Shown in pieces: positions 6,946 to 14,375 of a stretch of 15,675 bases of DNA. Source of the DNA: an uncultured Bacteroidales bacterium (GTDB lineage: Bacteria > Bacteroidota > Bacteroidia > Bacteroidales > Paludibacteraceae). The translations under genes and the position numbers were made by a program. The notes below the pieces were generated by a model. That model did not search any database, was not told where the DNA came from, and saw only the letters and a program-made list of their open reading frames with translations. The stretch covers positions 1 to 15,675 of the forward strand of contig CAMOHN010000008.1 of assembly GCA_946615455.1 (NCBI GenBank), written 5' to 3'. Numbering within the stretch: position 1 is the first letter of the stretch; each line of letters starts with the position of its first letter.

Positions 6946-7557
6946 ATGAAAGACTTGTTTACCATTTTTCGCTCTGCTGTCTTTGCGGGCGTTTGCATCG
7001 GTATTGCCGGGTATGGATTTTTGGCAGGTAAGACGGTGGGTATGTTCCTCTTTGTCTTCGGGTTGGCAACGGTGGTGTCCTACAAGTTGAAGCTCTTTAC
7101 GGGCACGGCGGGTTTTGTCACCTCGTGGCAGGACATGGGCAACTTGTTGGTTATTCTGTTGGGAAACATCTGTGGTTGCGGTTTGGTGAGTCTGATGGCT
7201 CGTTGTTCGGCGTTGCCCTTGCAGGCAGAGGCGACCACGCTGTTAGAGGGTCGTTTGGCGTTGGGTTGGTGGAAATGCGGTGTGCTTGCCATCGGCTGCG
7301 GCATACTGATGACCACTGCCGTCTATTTTGCCCGCAAAAGCAAGGAGATAGGTCATTGGATTCCGTTGTTGTTCGCAGTGCCTTTGTTCATTCACTGCGG
7401 ATTCCCGCACTGTATAGCCGACATTTTCTACTATTGGACTGTGCCCTATGAGGCGGTCTGTGGTCGCTTGGGTGAGGTGGTCGGTCTGTATGCGTCCATC
7501 GTGACGGGTAATTTTATCGGGTGCAACCTCTATCGGGCTTTCATTCGTCCCGAATAA
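6946..7557 (+). CDS. Formate/nitrite transporter (FNT) family protein, short form
   Basis: This 203-residue, very hydrophobic protein begins 14 bases after the second permease, so it is probably in the same operon. FNT signs are LFTG (residues 50-53), GNICGCG (73-79), GFPHCIADIF (152-161, matching the family's central-histidine region GFEHSVANM, with H155) and GNFIGCNLYR near the C-terminus. The family forms pentameric channels for small monovalent anions such as formate, nitrite or hydrosulfide. Usual length is about 250-280 residues, so this copy is compact, and the glutamate of the central motif is replaced by proline. The ion it carries cannot be told from sequence. Its place behind polysaccharide permeases has no obvious functional reason. 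Confidence 0.75.
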   Translation: MKDLFTIFRSAVFAGVCIGIAGYGFLAGKTVGMFLFVFGLATVVSYKLKLFTGTAGFVTSWQDMGNLLVILLGNICGCGLVSLMARCSALPLQAEATTLLEGRLALGWWKCGVLAIGCGILMTTAVYFARKSKEIGHWIPLLFAVPLFIHCGFPHCIADIFYYWTVPYEAVCGRLGEVVGLYASIVTGNFIGCNLYRAFIRPE

Positions 7558-7576
7558 GATTGCACCCGATAGAGGT
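7515..7576. repeat. Overlapping inverted repeats at the convergent gene junction (candidate bidirectional terminator)
   Basis: ACCTCTATCGGG (7526-7537) is a perfect 12-bp inverted match to CCCGATAGAGGT (7565-7576). The adjacent TATCGGGTGCA (7515-7525) is a perfect 11-bp inverted match to TGCACCCGATA (7561-7571). The right arm can therefore form either of two competing hairpins. They span the stop codon of the FNT-family gene and face the convergent PepSY-like gene. No clean T-run follows on either strand, so terminator function is plausible but unproven. Confidence 0.5.
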
Positions 7577-7596
7577 GTTGGCTGTTTGTCGGTGTT

Positions 7597-8031
7597 TTAG
7601 TCGTCTATGCCGACAAACTTGTATTTCCTGTCAAACAGCAGTTCCAGTCCGTTGTTCAGTTCGGCTTTCCAGCGGTTGTCGTCGCGTGCCCATTCCTTGA
7701 CAAAAGCGTTGGGGTAGGTGGTCATGACATAGGTCTTGATCGCTTCGGGCAGCAGACCGTCGGGCACAGCATAGGTCTTGCAGTCCACTTTGGTGAGGGC
7801 TCCCTTGCTGTCAAACTCCAATTCTTCGCCGCCGTTGAGGCGTACATCGTACTCGGTTCTTAACTCGGTCTCCTTGATGATATAGGCAATGTCGTTTACA
7901 TTGAAATAGGTCTTGATGACCGTTTGTGCTGCTTCGGGCAGTTGCTCAAGGGTGATGGCTTGCTTGCGGTCGGCGCAGGCCGTAAAGTTCAGCAGCATGG
8001 CTGCAACGAGCAGTAAGAATGTCTTTTTCAT
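7597..8031 (-). CDS. PepSY-like (DUF2874-type) exported protein
   Basis: Start chosen at 8031 (MKKTFLLLVAAMLLNF), giving 144 residues. The longer in-frame start at 8094 lies inside the Na/Pi transporter gene and would bury the signal peptide. The signal region ends FTACADRK: either a weak lipobox (TAC) or a signal peptidase I site. Two related halves follow, each with a PxAAQTVIKTYF or PEAIKTYVMTTYP helix and then beta strands (YDVRLNGGEELEFD and WKAELNNGLELLFD). This is the layout of periplasmic PepSY-like proteins common in Bacteroidota, whose function is unknown. It begins 31 bases after the Na/Pi transporter and is likely co-transcribed with it. Confidence 0.72.
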   Translation of the reverse strand: MKKTFLLLVAAMLLNFTACADRKQAITLEQLPEAAQTVIKTYFNVNDIAYIIKETELRTEYDVRLNGGEELEFDSKGALTKVDCKTYAVPDGLLPEAIKTYVMTTYPNAFVKEWARDDNRWKAELNNGLELLFDRKYKFVGIDD

Positions 8032-8062
8032 GGTCGTATAGTTTAGGGTTATAAAAAACAGG

Positions 8063-9772
8063 TTAAACCAACTGGCGTATGATCTTGGCGACATTGATCA
8101 GGTGGTCGCCCACACGCTCGGCGTTCTGTGCTAACGAGATATACTCGGTTCCCACTTGCGGCGAGCAGATGTTGAGTGACAGGCGTTGGATGTGGTTACG
8201 CTCCATCTCGTCGGTAAGACGGTCCACTTCGTCCTCAATCTGATTGGCTTGGCCTAATGCAGTAAAGTCCAGGTCGTCGTAGGCTTTGATGGCGGCTTGA
8301 TAGAGGCGGTCAATCAGTTCTTCGACTTGACGTATCTCGTTCAAGGCATACTCTGAGAATGTGCGGTTCTGCTCTTTGAGGCTGTCGGCATACTCCACGA
8401 TGTTCTCGCCATAGTCACCAATGCGCTCCAAGTCGCTCACTGTGCGGATGGTGGTGGCAAGGTACTGGTGGTCGAACTTGTTGAGTTGTTTGTCCGAGAG
8501 CAGGACGGCATAGCGCACCAGTTCTTTGTTCAGGTAGTCCAACTCGTCCTCTGTCTGACGGAACTGCTCAATCTCGCTGTAGTCTAAGGTGCTGACTATA
8601 TGCAGCGAGCGGCGGAAATTGGTGATGGCGAGTGCTGCCATGTTCTTTATCTCGGCCTTCAACTGGCGGACAGCCACAACGGGTGTGCGAAGCATCTGTT
8701 CGTCCAAATAGTAGAGGTGCGGCTCGTTGCTTTGTTGTTTCTTCTCTTTTTCGGGAATGATGCGACATGCAGCTGCCACCAATCGGTCGGTCAGCGGCAT
8801 GGCTACCAGCATGGTGCAGACATTGAACACCGTGTGGAACATGGCCAGTTGCATTTGCGGTGCATGGGGGAAGACCGAGGCAAAGAGCGAGCCGAAAGTG
8901 ATGCCGCCGCTCACAAGACGCAGCAGCAGTGCCAGAACCATGAACAGCACCACACCCATTGTATTGAACAGCAAGTGAATGAGGGCGGTGCGCTTGGCAT
9001 TGGTTCCGCTGGTCCAACCTGCCAATATGGCGACCACGCACGAACCGATGTTGCTACCCATGGTCAGGTAGATACCTTGGTCCAAGTTAATCAGCCCCGT
9101 CACCACCATCGTAATGGCGACCGAGGTCATCACCGATGAGGACTGAATGATGGCGGTCAGCACGGCACCTACAACTACTAACAATAGCGGGTTGCTGATG
9201 CTTGCCAAGAAGGCTTTGACCGAGTCTAAGGCGGCGAAGTCTTCCATGGCGGAGGACATCATGCTCAGTCCGACGAACAGCATACCAAAACCCGTCAGTA
9301 TGCCGCCAATCTGTTTGAGGTTGTCGCGTTTGGTGAAGAGCATGATGAATGCTCCCACGCCGGCAAAGGCTGCAAAGATGAGGGTGGTGGAAATGCTGCT
9401 GGTGCCGAACATACCCAAGGCGACCAACTGGGCGGTGACGGTAGTACCGATGTTGGCACCATAGATGACCGTGGCGGCCTGTGCCAGTGACATAATGCCC
9501 ACATTGACAAAGCCTATCACCATCACCGTCACAGCACCGCTGCTCTGTATGGCGGCAGTACCCACCGTGCCTATGCCTACGCCCAACCAGCGTTGCCAGT
9601 AGGGCATGTGCTTGCCATTTACACCCGTGTCACCCATACGGTTGAACAGGCGTTTGAGGCGTTTACTGCCGGCACTCTCCAAGTTGTTGCTCATCATCTG
9701 GCAGGCGACCAGAAAAACGCCTATACCCGCCATCAGCGTGAGAACAGCTATCAAAATCAATGTCCAATTCAT
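8063..9772 (-). CDS. Na/phosphate cotransporter family protein with C-terminal PhoU-like domain
   Basis: This 569-residue inner-membrane protein has two inverted membrane repeats carrying the family QSS motifs (IQSSGAVTV at 75-83, IQSSSVMTS at 209-217) and the matching GANIGTT (105-111) and GSNIGSC (239-245) loops. Hydrophobic segments run to about residue 340. The C-terminal 200 residues are helical and PhoU-like, with two (R)xGDxxxN motifs (RIGDYGEN near 450, RVGDHLIN near 553). The family (NptA/YjbB) moves phosphate with sodium; YjbB-type members can export it, and the direction here is not known. It starts 29 bases after the HddC-GmhB fusion, so it may be read from the heptose operon. No separate consensus promoter was found in that gap. 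Confidence 0.92.
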   Translation of the reverse strand: MNWTLILIAVLTLMAGIGVFLVACQMMSNNLESAGSKRLKRLFNRMGDTGVNGKHMPYWQRWLGVGIGTVGTAAIQSSGAVTVMVIGFVNVGIMSLAQAATVIYGANIGTTVTAQLVALGMFGTSSISTTLIFAAFAGVGAFIMLFTKRDNLKQIGGILTGFGMLFVGLSMMSSAMEDFAALDSVKAFLASISNPLLLVVVGAVLTAIIQSSSVMTSVAITMVVTGLINLDQGIYLTMGSNIGSCVVAILAGWTSGTNAKRTALIHLLFNTMGVVLFMVLALLLRLVSGGITFGSLFASVFPHAPQMQLAMFHTVFNVCTMLVAMPLTDRLVAAACRIIPEKEKKQQSNEPHLYYLDEQMLRTPVVAVRQLKAEIKNMAALAITNFRRSLHIVSTLDYSEIEQFRQTEDELDYLNKELVRYAVLLSDKQLNKFDHQYLATTIRTVSDLERIGDYGENIVEYADSLKEQNRTFSEYALNEIRQVEELIDRLYQAAIKAYDDLDFTALGQANQIEDEVDRLTDEMERNHIQRLSLNICSPQVGTEYISLAQNAERVGDHLINVAKIIRQLV

Positions 9773-9801
9773 TGTGTTCTTATTCGATTATAATGTGATT
9801 T

Positions 9802-11037
9802 TCATTCTTTTGTTAATGTTGCTTCCATTTCAGTCAAGTCCTTATAGACCAAGTCGGTCATGTCCTTCACCGAGTCGGGGACGGGCAATCCGTTGGTCAG
9901 GAAAACGCAGCGCATGCCGGCACGGTAGCCAAACTCAATGTCCGACACCGAGTCTCCTGCCATGACCGAGCGGCTCAGTTCCACCTCCGGGTAGTCGGCT
10001 ATGGCTTGTTGTGCCATGCCTGTCTCCGGTTTGCGCAGTGTCGAACCGCTGTTGGCAAGGTCGGGAGCCACATATACACGGTCGATATGTCCGCCCGTTG
10101 CGTCGATGGCTGTCAGCATGCGACGGTGGATGTCGTGCAGTGTCTGCTCGGTGAAACAGCCTTTGGCTATGCCCTGCTGGTTGGTCACCACAAAAATGCG
10201 ACGGAAACGTTGTGACAATTTCCGCAGGGTTGGCAAGACACCCGGCAGCCACACAAAATCTTCCCACCGGCAGACATAGCCGCCATCAATCTTGCGGTTG
10301 ATGACTCCGTCGCGGTCTAAGAACAAGTACCTATCGGGCTGGCTCAATGCTACAAAATCGCGTTGGGCACGATGGTAGTCGTCGGGAATGCCGATATCAA
10401 TAAAATAGCTGTCAAAGGACAGTCCTTCCAAATCCTGAAAGCAGGGTAAAACCTCTTTTTCAAAAGAAAAGGCTGCCGGTTTTCCGTTGCGGATAGCCGA
10501 TAGCCAAGTCTTTTGTATAGCATAGATGCCGCCGTTGATCAGTCCTGCACCTTGTGAAGCACTCTTTTCTGTAAACGATAGGATGCGGGTGCCTTTGGTG
10601 CGGACGGCCCCATAGCGTGCCGTGTCGTCCACCTTGCGAAGTGCCATGGTCAGTGGCGCGTTTGAAGCCAAGTGATGGTTGCTCAGCCGGTTCAGGTCAA
10701 CGCTGAACAGCGTGTCGCCGTTGAATACAAGGAAATGTTCTCCCTGAATCTGTTGTGTGGCTTGCAGAATGGCACCACCGGTCAGGAGCGGTTCGGTCTC
10801 GTGCGAATAGACAAGGCTAAGTTGCTTATAGCGGTTGCCGAAATAAGAGTGGATGACCTCGTGTCGATAACCCGTGGCAAGCACCACGCGCTTGATGCCT
10901 GCTCTGTCCAGACTATCCAATAAATAGGTCAGAAACGGCTTGCCTGCCACCGGTGCCATGGGCTTGGGCACATTGCCTAACAGGTGGCTCAATCGCGTGC
11001 CGAAGCCGCCTGCCAACACGATGGCTTCTGTAATCAT
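9802..11037 (-). CDS. Fused D-glycero-D-manno-heptose-1-phosphate nucleotidyltransferase (HddC-like) and heptose-1,7-bisphosphatase (GmhB-like)
   Basis: This 411-residue protein has two enzymes in one chain. Residues 1-230 form a sugar-phosphate nucleotidyltransferase with LAGGFGTRL (8-16), PKPM (24-27) and NGDT (106-109). Residues 236-405 form a HAD phosphatase with DRDGVIN (241-247), TNQQG (285-289), RKP (335-337) and GDSVSD (361-366). Neighbouring HddA and GmhA genes point to GDP-D-glycero-alpha-D-manno-heptose synthesis. GmhB would remove the C7 phosphate and HddC add the nucleotide, so the fusion joins consecutive steps. GDP specificity is inferred from HddA. The Cys/His zinc loop usual before RKP in GmhB is missing here (APDLANSGSTLRKP). 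The start overlaps the GmhA end by four bases (ATGA). Confidence 0.87.
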   Translation of the reverse strand: MITEAIVLAGGFGTRLSHLLGNVPKPMAPVAGKPFLTYLLDSLDRAGIKRVVLATGYRHEVIHSYFGNRYKQLSLVYSHETEPLLTGGAILQATQQIQGEHFLVFNGDTLFSVDLNRLSNHHLASNAPLTMALRKVDDTARYGAVRTKGTRILSFTEKSASQGAGLINGGIYAIQKTWLSAIRNGKPAAFSFEKEVLPCFQDLEGLSFDSYFIDIGIPDDYHRAQRDFVALSQPDRYLFLDRDGVINRKIDGGYVCRWEDFVWLPGVLPTLRKLSQRFRRIFVVTNQQGIAKGCFTEQTLHDIHRRMLTAIDATGGHIDRVYVAPDLANSGSTLRKPETGMAQQAIADYPEVELSRSVMAGDSVSDIEFGYRAGMRCVFLTNGLPVPDSVKDMTDLVYKDLTEMEATLTKE

Positions 11038-11615
11038 GAGCGGGGGAATAAGGTCGATTCAACTTGTTCGCAGATGATGTGTCCGAGCATGATGTGACAC
11101 TCCTGAATGCGCGGTGTGTCCTGACTGGGCACATTGAGCAGTATGTCTGCCAGAGGTGCCATCTTGCCGCCGGTCTGACCGGTCATGGCGATGGTGGTCA
11201 CACCCAGTTGGCGGGCTTTGTCAAAGGCGTTGAGGATGTTCAGCGAGTTGCCCGAGGTAGATATACCCACCAGCACATCACCTTCGCGGCAGGCTCCGTC
11301 AATCATGCGCGAATAGATCAGGTCGTAACCGTAGTCGTTGGCAACAGCCGTCAAATAGGAGGTGTTGCAGTGCAGAGCCTCCGAGTTGAGCGGAGGACGG
11401 TCGTAATAGAATCGTCCGGACAGTTCGGCAGCCAGGTGCTGGGCATCGGCTGCACTGCCTCCGTTGCCGCACCACAGCACACGGTGTCCACCACGCAGAG
11501 CTTTCACCATGGTGTCAACGGCTTGCCCGACTCGTTGGAGCAAAGCCGCATCGTCAAGAATATGTTGCTTGGTCGCCAGTGCCGTTTCGATGGCTTGTCT
11601 TATTGCATGGTCCAT
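11034..11615 (-). CDS. gmhA: Sedoheptulose-7-phosphate isomerase
   Basis: This 193-residue SIS-domain protein is close to the usual GmhA length. Visible family residues are CGNGGSAADAQHLAAELSGR (49-68, with E64 as the likely catalytic base), ANDYGYD (92-98), GISTSGNS (117-124) and QECHIMLGH (171-179, with H179 as the likely second catalytic residue). It converts sedoheptulose 7-phosphate to D-glycero-D-manno-heptose 7-phosphate in the cytoplasm, the first step of nucleotide-heptose synthesis. It overlaps the kinase gene by 16 bases and the HddC-GmhB fusion by four, so translation is probably coupled. Confidence 0.93.
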   Translation of the reverse strand: MDHAIRQAIETALATKQHILDDAALLQRVGQAVDTMVKALRGGHRVLWCGNGGSAADAQHLAAELSGRFYYDRPPLNSEALHCNTSYLTAVANDYGYDLIYSRMIDGACREGDVLVGISTSGNSLNILNAFDKARQLGVTTIAMTGQTGGKMAPLADILLNVPSQDTPRIQECHIMLGHIICEQVESTLFPRS

Positions 11616-12628
11616 GTGCGTAATCCTTCTGTTGTGAAATCATATCGTTTGACCTGCCCCGAGAAACGCTCGGTCAGGGCTTTTTCTACCCCGTAGCGTG
11701 TAGTCACGGGACAGTAGAAAAACATGAATCCGCCGCCTCCGGCTCCGCTGACTTTGCCTCCCGTTGCACCTGCGTGCATGGCTGTGTTGTAGATGTCATC
11801 TAACAGACTGTTGGTGATGCCGTCGGTCATCTGCTTCTTGTCTTCCCATCCACGGTTCAGTAGTGCCCCGATGCCGTCTATGTCGCCGCGCAACAGACAC
11901 TCTTTCATGCGGATGGCCTGCTCTTTGAGCCGGTGCATGGCCTCAATGGACTGCTGCTTGCCGCCGCGAACATTGCGAATCTGCCCCTCGATGATCTCGG
12001 CACTGACATGGCTGGTTTCGGTGTAGTAGAGCAGCAGGTTGTGCGCCAACTCGTTCTGTAGGTGTTGGCGGATACGCAGCGGATTGACTATCACCTTGTC
12101 GTCCTGCTGGAACTCCATGAAATTGAACCCGCCGAAGGTGGCGGCATACTGGTCCTGTTTGCCGCCGGTCAGTCCGAGGTCTTTGCGCTCGATCTCATAG
12201 GCAAGACGGGCTATGTCATACTCGCCCAAAGGCAAGCGGAGCCATTCGGCAAAGGCTCCCAGTATGCTGACAGTCAGTGTGCTGCTGGTGCCCAGCCCGC
12301 TGCCGGCAGGCGAATCGACATGACTGGTCAGCGTCAGCGACAAACCCTTGCCCGTAAAGTCTTTCACCACGCGGTTATAGACTCCTTTGGCAAGCACAAA
12401 ATAGCCGTCGGTGGGCAGTTCCATGCCGCTGTCGTACACTTCTTCCAACTGCGCATCGGGTGAGGTGAACACCACCTTGCCGTCGGTGCGCGGCTCAATG
12501 GTGGTGTAGGCATAGAGCGAGATGGTGGCGTTCAGTATGGCACCGCCGTACAAGTCCGAATAGGGACTGACATCCGTTCCGCCGCCTGCCAGACCCAGGC
12601 GCAAGGGGGCTTTGCTGCGTACTATCAT
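11600..12628 (-). CDS. hddA: D-glycero-D-manno-heptose 7-phosphate kinase (GHMP family)
   Basis: This 342-residue GHMP kinase has the N-terminal signature RSKAPLRLGLAGGGTDVSPY (4-23), the ATP-binding motif SPAGSGLGTSS (106-116) and the C-terminal glycine-rich motif GGKVSGAGGGGFM (290-302). These fit the HddA/fucokinase-like branch. HddA puts phosphate on C1 of heptose 7-phosphate with alpha configuration, which leads to the GDP- rather than the ADP-activated sugar. Flanking gmhA and the HddC-GmhB fusion support this over fucokinase or another sugar kinase. The gene overlaps the glycosyltransferase by four bases (ATGA) and gmhA by 16. Confidence 0.88.
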   Translation of the reverse strand: MIVRSKAPLRLGLAGGGTDVSPYSDLYGGAILNATISLYAYTTIEPRTDGKVVFTSPDAQLEEVYDSGMELPTDGYFVLAKGVYNRVVKDFTGKGLSLTLTSHVDSPAGSGLGTSSTLTVSILGAFAEWLRLPLGEYDIARLAYEIERKDLGLTGGKQDQYAATFGGFNFMEFQQDDKVIVNPLRIRQHLQNELAHNLLLYYTETSHVSAEIIEGQIRNVRGGKQQSIEAMHRLKEQAIRMKECLLRGDIDGIGALLNRGWEDKKQMTDGITNSLLDDIYNTAMHAGATGGKVSGAGGGGFMFFYCPVTTRYGVEKALTERFSGQVKRYDFTTEGLRTWTMQ

Positions 12629-13776
12629 TGTTTTTCTGTGTTGGTTATGGGGTGGTTGTCAGAGCCTATGACGGCTGCCGTCATGCGACTCCATGCGTAT
12701 TTTTGTTTCTCTTCTTTGATGCCTTGTTCAAAGCGTTGTGGGGCTGTGCCGTTACAGAAGTCGGCAAGGGCATCGGCGACAGCCTCGGCGTTCGGCTCGG
12801 TCACATAACCGGCTTTGCCGTCGGGCACAATCTCTGCCAGTCCGCCCACACGGGTGACTAACATGGGCTTCTCAAAGTGGTAGGCAATCTGCGTCACGCC
12901 GCTCTGTGTGGCACTCTTGTAGGGCTGCACCACCAAGTCGGCTGCCGAGAAATAGCGTGCCACCTCGCCGTCGGGAATAAAGTCTGTGTGCCAATCAATC
13001 AGCCCTTTGAGGTGCAACTGTTGTTCCAAGTCGAAATAAGTTTGACTGTTGTTGTAGAATTCACCGGCTACCACCAGTCGTACTTTGTCCTTGTCAATGC
13101 GCGGGTCGGCATAGGCTTTGAGCAGCCAGTCCAAGCCCTTGTAGTCGCGTATGAAACCGAAGAAGAGCAACACGGTTTTGTCGGCGGCTATGCCGAGTTT
13201 GGCTTTGGCTTGGTCAGATGCAATGCGTTCGCCGAAATGGTCATACAGCGGGTGGGGACATAGGGCAGCAGGTTTGGTCCGCGTGAAGAGTCTCAGGTCG
13301 TTGAGCACGCTGTCCGACATAGCGACAAAGCGGTCCACACTGCCCACAAAATAGCGCACCAGCAGTCGGTCCAACGGGCGCTTTTCGTGCGGCAGCACAT
13401 TGTCCAAAATGCTGACCACCTTGGTCTTGCCGTTTCGTCGGACCATGCGCGCGATGGTGCCAAGACACGGAGCCATCAGGGGAATCCAGAACTTGATAAC
13501 CAGCAAGTCGGGCTGCATACGACTGATCATGCGCCCTATACGAAACCACGAGAAAGGGTTGACTGAATTCATACCCCGGCGGATCCGAAGATCCGCCGGA
13601 GCGGGGTCAGTGGAGTATTGCGTCTTGCCGGGAAAAAGAAAATCAGGGTATTGCAGACTAAAGGTGACTATCTCCACCTCGTGTCCTTCGACAGCAAACT
13701 CACGTGCCAAACGCTCATTAAAGGCTGCCAATCCGCCGCGATAAGGGTAGGCGGTACCCAATATGACAATCTTCAT
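12625..13776 (-). CDS. Group 1 (GT4-type) glycosyltransferase
   Basis: This 383-residue cytoplasmic GT-B fold enzyme shows the N-terminal GTAYPYRGGLAAFNERL glycine loop (7-23), a second nucleotide-binding half starting near LLFFGFIRDYKGLDWL (203-218), and the acidic/sugar-binding region QPYKSATQSGVTQIAYH (284-300), then PMLVTRVGGLAEIV. It heads the heptose operon and overlaps hddA by four bases. Transfer of heptose from GDP-heptose to a surface glycan is a reasonable inference, but donor and acceptor cannot be read from sequence. A consensus promoter lies 32 bases upstream. The coding region also holds a remarkably stable predicted mRNA hairpin at 13573-13602. Confidence 0.88.
   Translation of the reverse strand: MKIVILGTAYPYRGGLAAFNERLAREFAVEGHEVEIVTFSLQYPDFLFPGKTQYSTDPAPADLRIRRGMNSVNPFSWFRIGRMISRMQPDLLVIKFWIPLMAPCLGTIARMVRRNGKTKVVSILDNVLPHEKRPLDRLLVRYFVGSVDRFVAMSDSVLNDLRLFTRTKPAALCPHPLYDHFGERIASDQAKAKLGIAADKTVLLFFGFIRDYKGLDWLLKAYADPRIDKDKVRLVVAGEFYNNSQTYFDLEQQLHLKGLIDWHTDFIPDGEVARYFSAADLVVQPYKSATQSGVTQIAYHFEKPMLVTRVGGLAEIVPDGKAGYVTEPNAEAVADALADFCNGTAPQRFEQGIKEEKQKYAWSRMTAAVIGSDNHPITNTEKQ
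13573..13602 (-). repeat. mRNA hairpin with C(UUCG)G tetraloop inside the glycosyltransferase gene
   Basis: CCGGCGGATC (13576-13585) and GATCCGCCGG (13590-13599) are perfect 10-bp inverted arms around four bases. On the coding strand the loop reads TTCG closed by C-G, the exceptionally stable UUCG tetraloop. Three further pairs, two of them G-U, extend it to 13573-13602. It encodes roughly residues 58-68 (around PADLRIRRG). Confidence 0.7.
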
Positions 13777-13807
13777 TGTTTTGGAATGATGACCTGAAAA
13801 ATGCGCG

Positions 13808-13837
13808 CAAATTTATACACTTTTCTCCATTCCGCAA
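13808..13837 (-). promoter_or_regulatory. Bacteroidota-type promoter of the glycosyltransferase/heptose operon
   Basis: On the minus strand TTG (13837-13835), a 19-base spacer and TAAATTTG (13815-13808) match the phylum consensus. The glycosyltransferase ATG at 13776 is 31 bases further on. This is the only good promoter seen for the tightly packed block down to at least 9802. Confidence 0.78.
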
Positions 13838-13929
13838 CGCTGTTTGTAATAATTATCTTTTTATCGCCCGTCATCGGGGTTCATATTTTGTACAGACCGT
13901 GAAGGTTGTACGGTGAAGGCTGTGGTTGC

Positions 13930-14340
13930 TTATTCCCTCAGTTCATGGGCTTCGATGATGAGGTCCATGGTTGTGGTGGAGGTGAAATAGTGGTAGCAGA
14001 TACCTTTGTTGGACTTCTTGAGGTTACGAATAAACTTCTTTACGTTGTCATCCATTTGGCTTTGCGTCTGCAAGGCTTGGATGGTCTGTTCTTTCTGAGC
14101 GTCCGTAATCAGGTCGTTGGAGAAGGAGTAGATGTCGTCGTCACCCTTGTAGTAATAAACGACATAGCGGCTGTCGTTCTCCATTTTGATTGCGGTCAGT
14201 CCGTTGCCTAAATCCAAGGGGCACTGTTTGTTGAAACTTTGCACTGTGGCTTCGATGATTACATCCGAAGACGAGCATGCACTCATGCCCAGCATACATG
14301 CCATGAGGATGGCACAGAAAACGTAGAATTTTGTTTTCAT
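13930..14340 (-). CDS. Small lipoprotein of unknown function
   Basis: This 136-residue protein was given the start at 14340 (MKTKFYVFCAILMACMLGMS). The longer frame beginning at 14505 would overlap the upstream gene and put the signal peptide internally. The signal ends GMSACSSSD, a clear lipobox, so Cys24 is probably lipidated. The mature part mixes strands (AIKMENDSRYVVYYYKGDDD) and a Gln-rich helix (QKEQTIQALQTQSQMDDNVK). I recognise no family. It lies 35 bases downstream of the four-helix membrane protein and is probably in the same transcript. Confidence 0.72.
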   Translation of the reverse strand: MKTKFYVFCAILMACMLGMSACSSSDVIIEATVQSFNKQCPLDLGNGLTAIKMENDSRYVVYYYKGDDDIYSFSNDLITDAQKEQTIQALQTQSQMDDNVKKFIRNLKKSNKGICYHYFTSTTTMDLIIEAHELRE

Positions 14341-14375
14341 AAGCGGTAAAGGTTGGTTGGTTATTGGTTTAATTG

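Noticed and set aside
13850..13925. Small hairpins (CCCG/CGGG and ACCGT/ACGGT) between the lipoprotein and glycosyltransferase genes as a terminator
   Set aside because: Stems of only 4-5 bp, with no T-run after either on the minus strand.
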